A stretch of DNA of 64,000 nt from Melanocharis versteri (Eukaryota; Chordata; Aves; Passeriformes; Melanocharitidae). The position numbers were made by a program, and so were the translations under genes. The stretch covers positions 1,120,024 through 1,184,023 of the forward strand of contig VZTG01001883.1 of assembly GCA_013397845.1 (NCBI GenBank). The letters run 5' to 3'. Positions 52,991 to 64,000 of the stretch are shown here, piece after piece (position 1 is the stretch's first letter; the number at the start of each line of letters is the position of its first letter). Below the pieces are notes generated by a model. That model was not told the DNA's origin. It did not search any database and saw nothing but the letters and a program-made list of their open reading frames with translations.

Positions 52991-53810
52991 CTGATGGTAA
53001 AGGGAAAACAGATTACAAAGTCACTGTATGGGTTATTTTAAAACATAACCAAACTCAAAAGTTTTAAATAAGTGGAACACTATTGCCGAATGATAAATAT
53101 AAAAAATTAAATTGAGTGAAGTTATATTTAGTGCAATAACTTATCCGAACATGGAAAACATGCATCACAGAGTTGTACAACCATACAGTATTTTAATAGC
53201 AGAAAATACAAGTCTCAGATTCTTCATTTCAACTCTGCTACACTCATCAGCTTACATCATCCTGAGAAGCCTAGTATTTATGCAACTTTTCCATTACTGA
53301 AATAATTTGGAATCAGAAAGTCTAAAACTATCGTTTAATTTCAAGAACTAATACTAAATTTATATCTGCAAGGAAAAACAGCAAAGATTTAGTGCTTTTA
53401 AGTTCTAGAATTGTGTGGGTTTAGTGCTATTATTTTGTGTAAGTAATGCTACTCATGAAATGTCGCAGAGAAAAATGAAGAAAACATAAGGATCTAGAAA
53501 GCCCCAAAAGGGTGAGTAAATAATGTATATTTGTTTCCAGTGAAAAAAAAATAACTGACTGAAAATGAAAGATTTGAGAAATGCTCTAAAATATCTAGAA
53601 AATTTAAAAAAAAAATACAACAAAGAAGCAAATTAACATACTCAAAACCCGTTTTATATTAGATGAATTGTGGGATGCAGTTAAACACAAAAATAAATCT
53701 GCAAAGTAAGTTACTTTCTGAAGAAAAGCAAAATTTCTCTTCCCTAATTACACTATAAATATAACTTCCATGAGGAAGAAGGGTAAGGAGAGAAGTTTTA
53801 TGAGCTAATT

Positions 53811-53846
53811 TAGACACTAAATCTAGACACTAATTTAGACACTAAA
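53811..53846. repeat. Short imperfect tandem repeat
   Basis: Three copies of TAGACACTAA with T-rich spacers of unequal length. Confidence 0.85.
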
Positions 53847-55991
53847 CAGATTACAAAAACTCTTCCAAAGGACAATTTGAGAAAGAACTTTGGCATCCAC
53901 AGTCTACAAAGGCTTTAGACCAGAAAGACAAGCCTGCAATGCCCAAAACATTTCCTGTGAACATGCTTATAAAAATCAACTTTTCAGTTCCTACTAAAGG
54001 TAATTGCATTATAATATCTATGCAGATGGAGACAATCCAAGAAAAAATCCCTCACCTATATTACCCTTGAGACACAAAAGAGAAAGTTCATAGATATTAA
54101 TTTCCAGTACGGACAAGGCAGATATTATTATAATTTAATTGATCTTTATTGAACCCAATTTCAACATCTAATAATCTTCAGGAAAAAAAGGATGGCACAA
54201 TTGGAAAATGTATAGAAAACAATTAAAAAATAAATACACACATATACACTATTTTATATGTATAGATACATATCCCTATATAACCTTAGATTAAAGATTA
54301 ATACTTCAAATACTACCATACTGTCAGGCAGTAGGAAATTTCGTATGTCATCATTCTAAGAAAACAAGCATATTTTTAAAGCAAATGAGGGTATGTATTA
54401 AAATTAGGGACAGATCCATAGCTTCTGAGCACATAGCCAAATGGGGACAACTAAGCAAACCACTTGAATGCCTATGCCTAGTGTATCTATCATTTCAAAT
54501 AACAAATAAGACAATAGAGGCAATAGTTAGGAATTATTTAGGATGTTCTAGCAGAAGCCAACTTGAAAGCTGAAGTGCCAGAATCTCAGTAATGAGACAG
54601 TAAGATCTTTCTTAACACTGGTATCTCAAAAAACTCTATGTTCTTCTCCAGTTCTATTGCATCATACAATATTTTTATGGTACCTTCCCTACTACCCCAA
54701 AAAATCCTTAACTACTTAATAATTTTTCAATCCAGTGCCGCACAACAGAAAACCAGGCAAAAGTGAGGCAGAAAGTACCATACAGAGGAGGCAAGAGAGG
54801 AACAAACAACAAAAATTGAAAGTCACTTCTTTTTACAATCTATGCAGCAGTTAGTCCTCCAAACACAGGAGTCTGTACCCTTGATTTCCTGGAAGTAACT
54901 CATAAATGCATCCTCTTTTAAGTTTAAGGCTTTGGATCCTACAAATATATTAAATTTCCCTTTACTCCTCAAGTCTCTCAACCGACCTTTATTTTTAAAG
55001 CTTTAACTATCTTTGGATAGGATACGTATATTCCTTTCCAAAAACAAAGGTTGGACACAGCTGAGGCATAAATAAGGTCAATTATTACTGTAACAGTAAA
55101 AGACAGCTGGTTGCTAGACACAAAATCTTAGCAGCCTTAGGTTAAAAAAAACCCAACTTTTTCTGTTGGATTTCCCTAAACACTACCCTAACACCAAAAT
55201 ATTTCTTAAAAAATTTAAAAAGGAAAAAAAAATAAAGTGCATGTTAAGTTTACCTTAATTTGGAAGAAAAGTATGTCCACAAAATTGAAATCCAAATGCA
55301 ATGTAATGATGAGTTCAGACAAAAAGTAACCAAATCACCTGCAGGATAACATGTTCTCATCAGATCTTCCTAGAGACGGACATGATTTTCTATTTTGTTT
55401 CATTTACAGTCTCTCAATCAAGAGAATCTTGTGCATTATCATTTTGTACACTTCTAAAAATGTTGCCTACCCCAATATCTTAGAACATTCGTCTCCCTCA
55501 AACCTTCTGCTCTTAAAAAATATATGTAGATTTAGGATTCTGGGGAAGTCATGGAACTGTAAATGAAATATGGAAGTGAATTTTTTTATTACTCTGTTTA
55601 GGTTCAACAATCAGTAAAAACAAAAAGGTCCTAACTGCAGGATTTACCATTTCATAGAAAAACACAGTCACGAATAACTTATTTTTTTCTTATTAGCATC
55701 AGGATACACTTTCCTTCTCTCCACTTGATATCAAATGTATACTTCTCATTTCAATGTCATTGTCAAAGAAAAAAACACTTTTTTATTTTTTAAATAATGC
55801 TATACACACTAAAAATTAAGTCCCCAATGTTAAGCACTGCTGTCAAAATATTTGATTTTAATGATCCTTCTACTAACAACCACCTAGGGGGTTTTTTATT
55901 GCTATCTTCACTTAAAGGTTTCTGTGTTACCAACTGCTTAAGAATTATTATCAATTATTAAGTCATGAATGATACATTAAATAACTAAACA

Positions 55992-56506
55992 CTAGTCCCA
56001 ACAGAGATCCCTGAGGGGCACCACTCATCATTGCTGTACATTGGGACTCCATCTGGACTCTGAGCCACTGACCACAACCCTCCAAATGTGACCATTCAGC
56101 CAATTTATCATCTATCTAACATTCCACTCATCAAATACATCTCTCTCCAATTTAGACAGAAGGATGTCATCGGGCACTGTGTCAAACACTTTACAGAAGT
56201 CCAGATAAATGACATCTGTAGCCCTTCCATTGTCCCCTGATGTAACCACTCCATCAGAGAAGGCCACTGGGTTGGTCAGGCAGGACTTGCCCTTGGTGAA
56301 GCTGTGCTGGCTGTCTCAAATCACCTCCCTGTCCTCCATTTGCCTTAGTGTAGATTTTAAAAGGTTTTATTCCATGATCTTCCCAGGACCAGAGATGAGG
56401 TTGACAGGTCAGTAGTTGCCACAGTCCTACTTTCTACCCTTTAAAAAAGATGGGTAGAATGCTTCCCCCTTTCCAGTCACCTGGGACTTCACCTGATTGC
56501 CATATT
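55992..56506 (-). mobile_element. CR1 reverse-transcriptase fragment
   Basis: The reverse complement reads CR1 RT. Near 56270-56310, 'ggtcaggcaggacttgccc' followed by 'ttggtgaagctgtgctggct' encodes SQHSFTKGKSCLT on the minus strand. 'gtgtcaaacactttacagaa' followed by 'gtccagataaatgacatc' corresponds to the RT palm segment V.YLDF.KAF. The low-coordinate end reads the SGVPQGS region in reverse ('ccctgaggggcaccactcat'). The copy lacks both the 5' part and the 3' tail, and contains frame damage. Confidence 0.9.
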
Positions 56507-56774
56507 AGAACATAACAGCATCATCTATTTCCTTTTATTGTGATCATAGACATATCAATTTTAATATTTTTGAACTAATATTTTGACCTAAAACTGGTAC
56601 TGTTATGTTTTTCACTCTGAACTCTATATTTTTACAATGGCCTGCAATAAAATGTGTGTTAAGTGCTTTAAAGCCCATGCTTTATTACCTTCATCATTCA
56701 ATGGCAGGGGCTGTGTGTGGAGTGTGTGGGAGGAGGGGGGGAAGTCTGACATTGGAATTCTTCACAATAAGTAC

Positions 56775-57425
56775 CTTTAGCATTCTCATCTGAGCCTCTG
56801 CATCATCTTTTTCTTGTTTAAGGAGTCTCGTGAGTTCTTGAACATTTTGTTCATGTTTGATTTTCACATTTTGTAACTCTGATCTAAGATCTGCCAACTC
56901 CTGTTGGTGAATTTCTCTTTCCATCTTCAGCTGCTTGTTAGCTGAAATCATCTCTTCATGACTAGATTCCTGCTGTTTCTGGAGGTCTGAGAGGCTCTTA
57001 AGTAATTCCTTTTTGGCTTTCTCCTCTTCTGCTATTCTGTTTGTTAGTTCCACACGTACAGCGCTCAAATTTTTTACATCTGCTTGCATTTCTAGGAGTC
57101 GTTCTTGGTCTTTTTTATGGAACAAGTTAATAGTTGCAAGTTCTGTCTTCAAGTGCTCCTTCTCACCTTGCATTTGATTTTGTAGAAAGACTTGCTTTTT
57201 CAACTCATTCTCCAATTTTTTTACAGTACCTTGAACTTCTTTGATCTCTTCTTCAAGAGATATCTGGTGTGACTCCATTTCATTCAGTTTTACCTCTTTA
57301 CAGTGGAGGAGTTCTTCCTGCTGGGCTCTCTTTGTAAGCACATCATTCAGCTCCTTCCGCAGGTTTTCTATTTGGTTTATAGCTGAGAGAAGCTGACTTT
57401 TGAGATCATCTTTTTCTTTGAGGGC
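56775..57425 (-). CDS. CEP128: CEP128 large central coiled-coil exon
   Basis: This is the largest exon in the window: 217 codons, phase 0 to 0. The acceptor is TTTCCTAG before GCC-CTC-AAA; an in-frame TAG overlaps the acceptor AG, so the frame cannot extend further upstream. The donor is AAG|GTACTT, weak at positions +4 to +6. The peptide starts ALKEKDDLKSQ, carries the block IENLRKELNDVLTKRA, and ends KHEQNVQEL followed by a short stretch to MRMLK. These blocks match recalled vertebrate CEP128 in order and spacing. The whole exon is predicted coiled coil, with many E, K, L and Q and almost no proline. It follows the 60.6 kb exon after a 3198-base intron, and the joined reading ...DKNSQ-ALKEKD... 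is collinear with the family. Confidence 0.96.
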
Positions 57426-58098
57426 CTAGGAAAGAAGAAGAAAATCCATTGTGATCTGAAGCAATTAAAGGCAATTGCTGGAAGGATGTCCTTAGATAAT
57501 TAGGAATGTCTATGGAACAATTAACATATGCATGTGAAAAATATAAAATTTTTGCTTGCTACGAACTCAGTTCAAATGTACTCAGTGTTTCTTTAAATTT
57601 ACACACAGATCATGTGCAATCTCAAACTTGGACTTGTCCTTAAATTATCTAGCCTTCTAAATAGGGATGGTTTTGGTTAATTCCCTGCTTCTCACACTCT
57701 CTCTTTGCAGACTGAGAAGTGATTATTTATTGGTTCCTCCAAATAGCAAGATGGAGAAAATGAGGTAATAGAGTAATGCAGCAGCATACAGGGAGGACTA
57801 CTGGACATACACACCTTACCTACAGTCCATTCCATATGCTGACTTATTTTGCTTATTTTCTAAAATATTACGTATGAAATATACCAACTTTAACTTATTT
57901 TTGAAATTATGCACAGTAGATGAATTAACACCAGTTAAAAGCTTGGTTCACTTATGCATCAAAGCCAAGAAATAAAAACATCATCTCTCAAATAAAAATC
58001 AGTCAAATGTAATAAAAATTCCACTATTTTCCTAGGATCTTAAGGCTTTGGATGTTTTTTCCAACGTTGATATATTTCATGCTAAAATTACCACAGAT

Positions 58099-58258
58099 TT
58101 ACAGAATGTGAAGCTTGAACGGACCACCGTGGGTCATCTGGTCCAACCCCCCTGCTCAAGCAGACTTATCATAGAACACAGGCACAGGATTGCATCCAGA
58201 TAGCTCTTGAATATCTCCAGAGAGGGAGACTATGCAACCTGTTTGGGCAATCTGTTCG
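58099..58258 (-). mobile_element. CR1 3' region fragment
   Basis: Contains 'ggtcatctggtccaaccccc', 'ctgctcaagcagacttatca', 'acaggcacaggattgcatcc' and 'gaatatctccagagagggag', the reverse complement of a CR1 3' region. About 160 bases remain; the terminal repeat is lost. Confidence 0.9.
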
Positions 58259-58592
58259 GATATATCAGATTCTTTAAACTGACTTAATAAATTTTATACC
58301 AAATTTCACTGAGTATTTTCACCAACTCCACAAGCAACGCGCATTTCTTATGGATATAGCAAAATTACTTTAAATAATCCAGAACAAAACAGCAATTAGG
58401 GTTAAAAGTGTGCAGTTAAAAATAATAAAACAATTTGCAATTACATCAAGAATAAGCAATGCAAAGCAAGATACAAAAATAATAAATTGAGGACATGGAC
58501 TGATGACCATCATGGGTTTTTTTGGAAAAAAACCTACCAAACAAAAAGACCTTCCTAAACCTATCTTGTAATTCTACTTGAAGGATTTGGCT

Positions 58593-58617
58593 AAAAAACA
58601 AACAAACAAACAAACAA
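58593..58617. repeat. AAAC simple repeat
   Basis: A run of AAAC units near the middle of the 3.2 kb intron. Confidence 0.85.
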
Positions 58618-60623
58618 CCACCAAAAATCAAACAAGAAAAAAAACTCCAGTAAAATTTCAAGCTATAACCCGTAAGTTACTTGCTTTGAGTATGTTTTCT
58701 ACATTACATACTCAAAACAAAATAGATTTCAAAAGACACAAGATGTTAGAAACGCCACTGTCAACCAATATTAAGGATAATCACATGGGCAAAACTTCAA
58801 CCAAATTATCCCAGTAACCCCAAAAAAATGAAACCTAACAATCTTTCTATAGCCCATCCATTGTCTGCAAATATTTCAAAAATCTCAGAATTGCAAGCTA
58901 TGATTGCAATCCAATTTTGAAAATTTTCCATCAACCCTTTGAATTCCTCTCACAGAAATCAAAGACAACAGACTGCCATTTCTTCATTTTCTGTATTGTT
59001 TTTACAGATTTTTGTCAGATGTTGTCAGTATAAACTAGTTAAATTATGTTCATCTAGTTACCTCAAGTTTATACTAAATGCTGCATCCAGATTGATTACA
59101 TCCCTATACGTAAACTGTTTCCAACTTCATATTGAAAACATGAAATATCGTTTGTACTTTTTTCTCCTTCACAATGACACATAGTTTATTTGATCTCGCA
59201 CACCTTCAAATAAAGAAACTTTCTTCACCAGTGACAATTACCTCAAACTTGTTGGCAGGATGGTGACGACTTTAAAAGTAAGAACAAATACTGACAGTAT
59301 TTCTTAAATGGAGCTTAAACCAAAGTTTAAGCACTGCATTTAGCATGTGAATATATTTGTCACATAAAATTGGTAAAATTCATGTCAAGGTGTCTTATGT
59401 AACAAACAAAATTTCAAAGCAGACAGTGCTATCAAGTGCCTCTACAAAGACCAGTCTATGTGTTTACATGAACAGTGATTTTTGGGATCTACTGCTTCTT
59501 ATTCACAGCTCACCTCTACTTTTTGCTTCTTATTTGTCCATTTGATAGACACATATGATTTCGAAATTATTCAGGTTTTCTATCTTTCCTTACAACCTCC
59601 ATTTTCTTAGGCAATAGATGACCAACTTCTCAAATGTTTGAGAATCTTACTTCCCCAGACAAGCACTAGGGCTAACCAATACAAGATTACTATAGAATGA
59701 ATTGCTGGAGCATGGACAGAGGAAATAATAATAAAAAGTAAGGGATATGATAAGCAATTCAAGAAAGAAAGAGCAACCCCAGGGATCACAGTTTAGATTT
59801 GCTAGAGTTTATTAATTTCAATTTAGTAATAGCGCCATTGTGACTTCTCCTGTGCTTTGACCATGCTCGTATTCATGTACCAACCTCAGAACAGATTATT
59901 GGATCAGAAACAACACAGGATTAATAGACATCCCACACAGCCCTTGAAAACCTCAATCTTTGAGCAAGACAAAGCAGAGGATGGAGCCATGTCAAGCCCA
60001 TCAGATTCAGTAACCTAAACTGGATGGATGCCATGAGAAAATATGTGAAAATAGAGTATAGCACTATAAAACAAAAGCCATACAATATGATAGACTGCAC
60101 CAGCAGAGCATGTAAGTTAAGATAAAAGCTCACAGCATAGAGTTTAGCACTATATTAGCCACTATAGGAACAAGCAACTTTTGACCCAGCCACTGGAAAA
60201 TACAGACCCACAGACTCATCACCAACAGAATGATGGTTTCTACCATTATTCCAATACAGGATGATAAGCATTAGTATTGATGTGAATTCTTGTCTTTAAA
60301 ACAGTGTCAACAGCTGAAGAAATAAAGGAATTCTTATAAGTCAAAAAACAAAAAACCCATGTTTTTTCCCGAGAAACTTTAGAGGAGGAAAAAGAGAGGA
60401 ATAAGTGGTCTGCCATACTGAACAAAGACAAATGAAAAACCCAGAAATGTTACACAATCAATTTTCAAATTGATTTTTCAAAGAAAGAGTTCTGAAAATC
60501 ACATAGAAGAGGTCCAGAACTTAAGGCAGAAAGCAGTTTAAGTCACAGTTTGCATAAATAAACTCCTTCTCTTCATTTCTAAAACAAAGGGAAAGGGTAA
60601 AAAAAAAAATCAACCAATCTTAC

Positions 60624-60974
60624 CTGACTATTCTTGTCCATCAGTTCACTGATAGTTTGATTTTGTTTTTCTATTTCACGATCCAGTTTCTTACACTTCA
60701 ATTTCCATTGGCGGATGGTTTCCTGTGCTCTCACCTTCAAATCTTCTCTTTTTTTCTCAATCTCCAGCCTGAGTGCCTCTGAATGCTTGAATTCAGTGAG
60801 ATACCGTTCTGCTTCCTTGGTACTCTCTTCAACCTGTTGAGCTAACTCAGCAGATTGGAGCTCAGTTTGTCTACGTCCATTCTCACAAGCCTTGTAGCAG
60901 CTCTGTATCTCCTTTAGCTGCTCCAGCATTTTTTCCTGCTGCTTCTCCCTGTTTTCCAGGTCAGATGTTAACAC
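60624..60974 (-). CDS. CEP128: CEP128 coding exon (first in window), coiled coil
   Basis: This 117-codon exon is open in phase 0 at both ends. The acceptor reads ...TTCCAG before GTG-TTA-ACA, and the donor is CAG|GTAAGA. The peptide is charged, heptad-like coiled coil running from VLTSDLENREKQQ to QTISELMDKNSQ. Blocks such as EAERYL, KREDLK and IRQWKLK agree with the recalled vertebrate CEP128 sequence at the same spacing; no alignment was run. CEP128 sits at the subdistal appendages of the mother centriole, downstream of ODF2, and is needed for centriolin recruitment and for signalling at the primary cilium (family knowledge). The exon begins mid-protein, so the N-terminal exons lie beyond the high-coordinate end of the window. 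The first codon is GTG because of the splice junction; it is not a translation start. Confidence 0.95.
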
Positions 60975-63900
60975 CTGGAATCATCATAGCAAAATACAAA
61001 CATTCTCTACAGATATGCACTATGAAACTTTATCAGACAACATACAGCAACATTAAATCACATTTCTATCTAAAATATTAACAGCATAAAAGATCTGCTT
61101 CACTATGAAGGAAAAGCCCCGTTAGCCCAGAGAATCTGTCACCTCTGCAGTGGTAAAGAATTTCAACACAAGACATAAAATTTGTACTACTCAGTTCTTT
61201 CTGCACTTGTTCCTCTTCTGGTTGTTCTTGTTATTTTTCTGTATTATAAGTTTGAGATCAATCATTGGCCATATATTACATGCTATACAAATAAGAAATA
61301 AACCAAATAGTAAGATATACGGAGATTAATGTAAACAGATGAGAAGAAAATGAGAATTGGAAAAGAAAAAACCGCATTGACCACAATCACAGTAATTTAT
61401 AATATATGAGCTAGCTGTTACCCAGTTTTATGCTGTTTGCATTTATGAAAGCAATGTGCTAAATAAAGGTATATTTGATAGCACAGAATACAAAGAGAAT
61501 ACAGCAGCTTGGTAAATATTCCTAGAACAAAGTGCAAAGATGTTTGAAAATGTAGCAGGCATATATAAGCCTCCCAAAAATGAATTAAATTGAAAACACA
61601 CCTTTTAAAAATAAAAGGTGCTGCATTTCTCAAATCATATTTCTCTGAACAGTCTCATAAGCAGCTCAGGAAAAATAGTGTCCATACACCTTCTGGTAGT
61701 GTCCATACACCTTCTGGAAGGACATGCTCAGAACTCAGTTTTTGAAGATACACTAGCAAAATTGTATTTTACTAACATCATCATACAGAAATTCACGTTA
61801 GTATTCTGCATTTTGGGCCTATTTAGACTGCTTTCATACCATTCAGTCTTTTCATTAATGAAAGATGAATTTGATAGACCTGATCTATAGTCAGTCAAAC
61901 ATATTATCAAGCCTCAGGGGATTGAAGTACTTTAGAGAAGAGCATTAGATTCCAGAATGACTGAAAAAAATTGCAGATGTAGCCTGAAATAAACAGACTG
62001 CAATTTAGAATGGACGAGGGAAAAGTATTTTACCTATGAAAAAACAGGCAACTTTACAGATGGATATAGAATGACAAAGATCCTTCCACAAGGTTGGGGG
62101 AAGGAGGGAGACTTGGGTTTGTTGATAAGGGCTCTCTCCTCATCAGTTTGTTAGTTGAGGTTTTTTTTCCCCCTTCCAAACCAGGCCAACACCTCCTGGG
62201 AGGCAGTAAACTGTACTGATCTCTTCAGGATAGTATTTGTTGTGCTGAAAAGATACTCAAAACAAGCTCAAAAGCTACAACTAGCAAAATTTTAATCAAA
62301 ACAAGCTTAATTTCCAAAGAAAACAGATTCTAATACTACTTTGAAGACAAAGATTTAAATTGAGTATAGCAGAAGTTAAAAATAGCCTCATAAAATACAA
62401 TCACATATTACATTTACCGTTCCACAGATTTTCTAAAATAGGTCATCATTTCTTCAGTCATGTGATTACACATGCTATTACCACTTCCTATTTCATGTCT
62501 TTCTGGAGACACCATAGAGAGTGCCAGACTAAATTGATGTAGTACTCAACACTGCATCATTAAAAAATAATTATTTATATGTAATTTCCCCAGAGTACAC
62601 TCTTCATTAACAGAACTACAGCCCCCTCAAACTTCTTAATGAAATATGAGTCTAAGCTTAAACACAGAAAACAATGTTCAATTAACTGTAAACATTCATC
62701 TTATCGTGTAGATCAACCTCCAACTTATTGATTAACAGTATAATAAAAAAGAGGAACATCTGTTTTAGATATTTACCTTGAAGCGCAACTAATTTATCAA
62801 CATAAACTATTTGCATGAGGAGGAAAATTGGATTTTGACACGGATGTACCAATATAAATGTGACTTTTAATGTTTTATTTTTACAATATGTGCAAATAAG
62901 ATAAATCTTAGCAAAGAGGTTGTACTTTGCTTAAAAAAGTTAAGCCAGCACAGACCCAACAGTTGAAATCAGGTGGAAAACAGCACCATAGCAAGTCAAC
63001 ATTTCATGCAGCCAACCCTGTAAAGCAAGAGGATAGAGAAAGTATCTCCACACTCAGTTTCTATATCATGACAGGAGGCCCAAATATACTGATCCGTACT
63101 TTTGAATTCCTAGTTGATGTATGATAAACGTGTATCTCTGTGTTAACACAGATGCAGTTGTCAAAATTCTGTGTGATCTATAAGGGCTTGCACTACTGGC
63201 ATTTACAACACTAAATAAGCAACTTTTAAGACACTGTCTGTCACCAGGAAGTAAAAAAGCTGCTACAAATTACATTTCTCATCTACACACAGAAAGATGT
63301 TTCCCAAAAAGTAGAAAGCCTTTTTTCCAGGTATGGCCTATACACACATTCACATGAGGGGAACAGAAGGGGAAGAGACAGACAAGCACAACTTGCTAGA
63401 GACTTTCTTTGCTTCAGTACAATCACACTTCAAACCTCACAGAGTTTAAGTGCCTACGTAACACAAAGGTGATGGTCATGCCTTTTGGTTCCTTGGAAAA
63501 CCTCAACACACAATCCCAATTTCAGGCACACTGTGAAAAATAAAGGAAGGTGACTGATTGTTTACCATTTTCAAAGTAACATTTCTAACAGAACAGTTAT
63601 AGACACGTGATCGCTTCACTGTTTGCCATTACCTGCCTGCACACACCAACCTCGCTGGCTGACTTGAAGCAACCTTTTACAACAATGAACATCTAGAGGT
63701 CATCAGGACTATCTCAAAGCACATTGTTTTCCTTTAATGATTGGAAATAACAACAAGGTCAGTAGAGTTAAATAGGACATCCCTTTCAGACAAACACTAC
63801 TCAGAAAATGACTGATTTTTTTGTGGAACTGTACTACCAGCAGATAGTAAATAGTTAATACAAAACATAAAGCTCAATTAAGCATACTACATACTTTTAA

Positions 63901-64000
63901 TGTCTAATTTTGATTTTATGAGAATTAATTTTATTTTGATAGTAAGAAATAAGCATATTACTGTTGTCATTGGGACAACACGATACTTGGCAGTGGTGTG
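60975..64000 (-). other. CEP128: CEP128 intron upstream of the first exon in window (partial)
   Basis: Sequence 5' of the 60.6-60.97 kb exon. I looked on the minus strand for the preceding exon, which the family predicts to encode a short charged coiled-coil segment, and did not find it within 3 kb; it probably lies beyond 64000. A 21-base tandem duplication sits at 61676-61717. Confidence 0.75.
61676..61717. repeat. 21-base direct tandem duplication, two copies
   Basis: The unit TAGTGTCCATACACCTTCTGG occurs twice, back to back and without mismatch. Confidence 0.95.

Larger units (their letters stand above)
52991..56774 (-). other. CEP128: CEP128 intron, 3784 bases
   Basis: Intron between donor GTACTT and acceptor CCATCAG. 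It holds a minus-strand CR1 reverse-transcriptase fragment at about 55992-56506 and a short imperfect tandem repeat near 53811-53846. The remainder is AT-rich and featureless. Confidence 0.83.
57426..60623 (-). other. CEP128: CEP128 intron, 3198 bases
   Basis: Intron between donor GTAAGA and acceptor TTTCCTAG. It contains a CR1 tail fragment at about 58099-58258 and an AAAC-type simple repeat near 58593-58617. No other feature was supported. Confidence 0.84.

Noticed and set aside
60975..64000. Search for the CEP128 exon preceding the 60.6-60.97 kb exon
   Set aside because: No minus-strand open segment with splice borders and the expected charged coiled-coil sequence was seen.
1..64000. CRISPR arrays, tRNA or rRNA genes, bacterial operons, endogenous retrovirus LTR pairs
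   Set aside because: No regularly spaced direct repeats, cloverleaf-like sequence, dense coding, or paired long terminal repeats were recognised by eye; a profile search could still reveal small RNAs.

Overview
This is vertebrate nuclear DNA, most likely from a bird. It is AT-rich, mostly intronic, has no dense bacterial-style coding, and its recognisable interspersed repeats are almost all CR1-type LINEs, the dominant repeat of bird genomes. No rRNA, tRNA, CRISPR array, operon, phage or plasmid feature was seen. The species cannot be named from the sequence.

The window lies inside one gene on the minus strand, which I identify as CEP128 (centrosomal protein of 128 kDa, a subdistal-appendage protein of the mother centriole). 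Ten consecutive coding exons can be placed to the base by open frame, AG/GT splice sites, phase continuity and agreement with the recalled vertebrate CEP128 protein. In transcript order they are 60974-60624, 57425-56775, 52990-52826, 49976-49800, 48242-48183, 46501-46309, 19569-19520, 16842-16819, 2871-2794 and 845-732. They sum to 1863 bases, exactly 621 codons, with no stop. They cover the middle and C-terminal coiled-coil half of the protein. The 5' exons lie beyond position 64000. The final exon(s), stop codon and 3' UTR lie below position 1 or were not recognised.

Layout from high to low coordinate: 61-64 kb is upstream intron. 46.3-61 kb holds the first six exons with introns of 1.6-3.8 kb. 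19.6-46.3 kb is a single 26.7 kb intron. 16.8-19.6 kb carries a 50-base exon and a 24-base microexon. 2.9-16.8 kb is a 13.9 kb intron rich in CR1 remains, and 0.7-2.9 kb holds the last two recognised exons.

Mobile elements: two internally deleted CR1 copies of one apparent subfamily (about 3.0-4.96 kb and 25.8-26.86 kb), two other plus-strand CR1 tails (12.06-12.47 and 12.78-13.15 kb), one very old CR1 relic (8.5-9.2 kb), a probable MIR-like SINE relic (11.6 kb), and four minus-strand CR1 fragments (48.0, 50.9, 56.0 and 58.1 kb). The longest open frame in the window (3229-4416) is a CR1 deletion product joining ORF1-like sequence to the start of the reverse transcriptase, not a host gene. I found no convincing new biological system. 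The most useful results are the exon-level reconstruction of CEP128, including its microexon, and the structure of the deleted CR1 copies.
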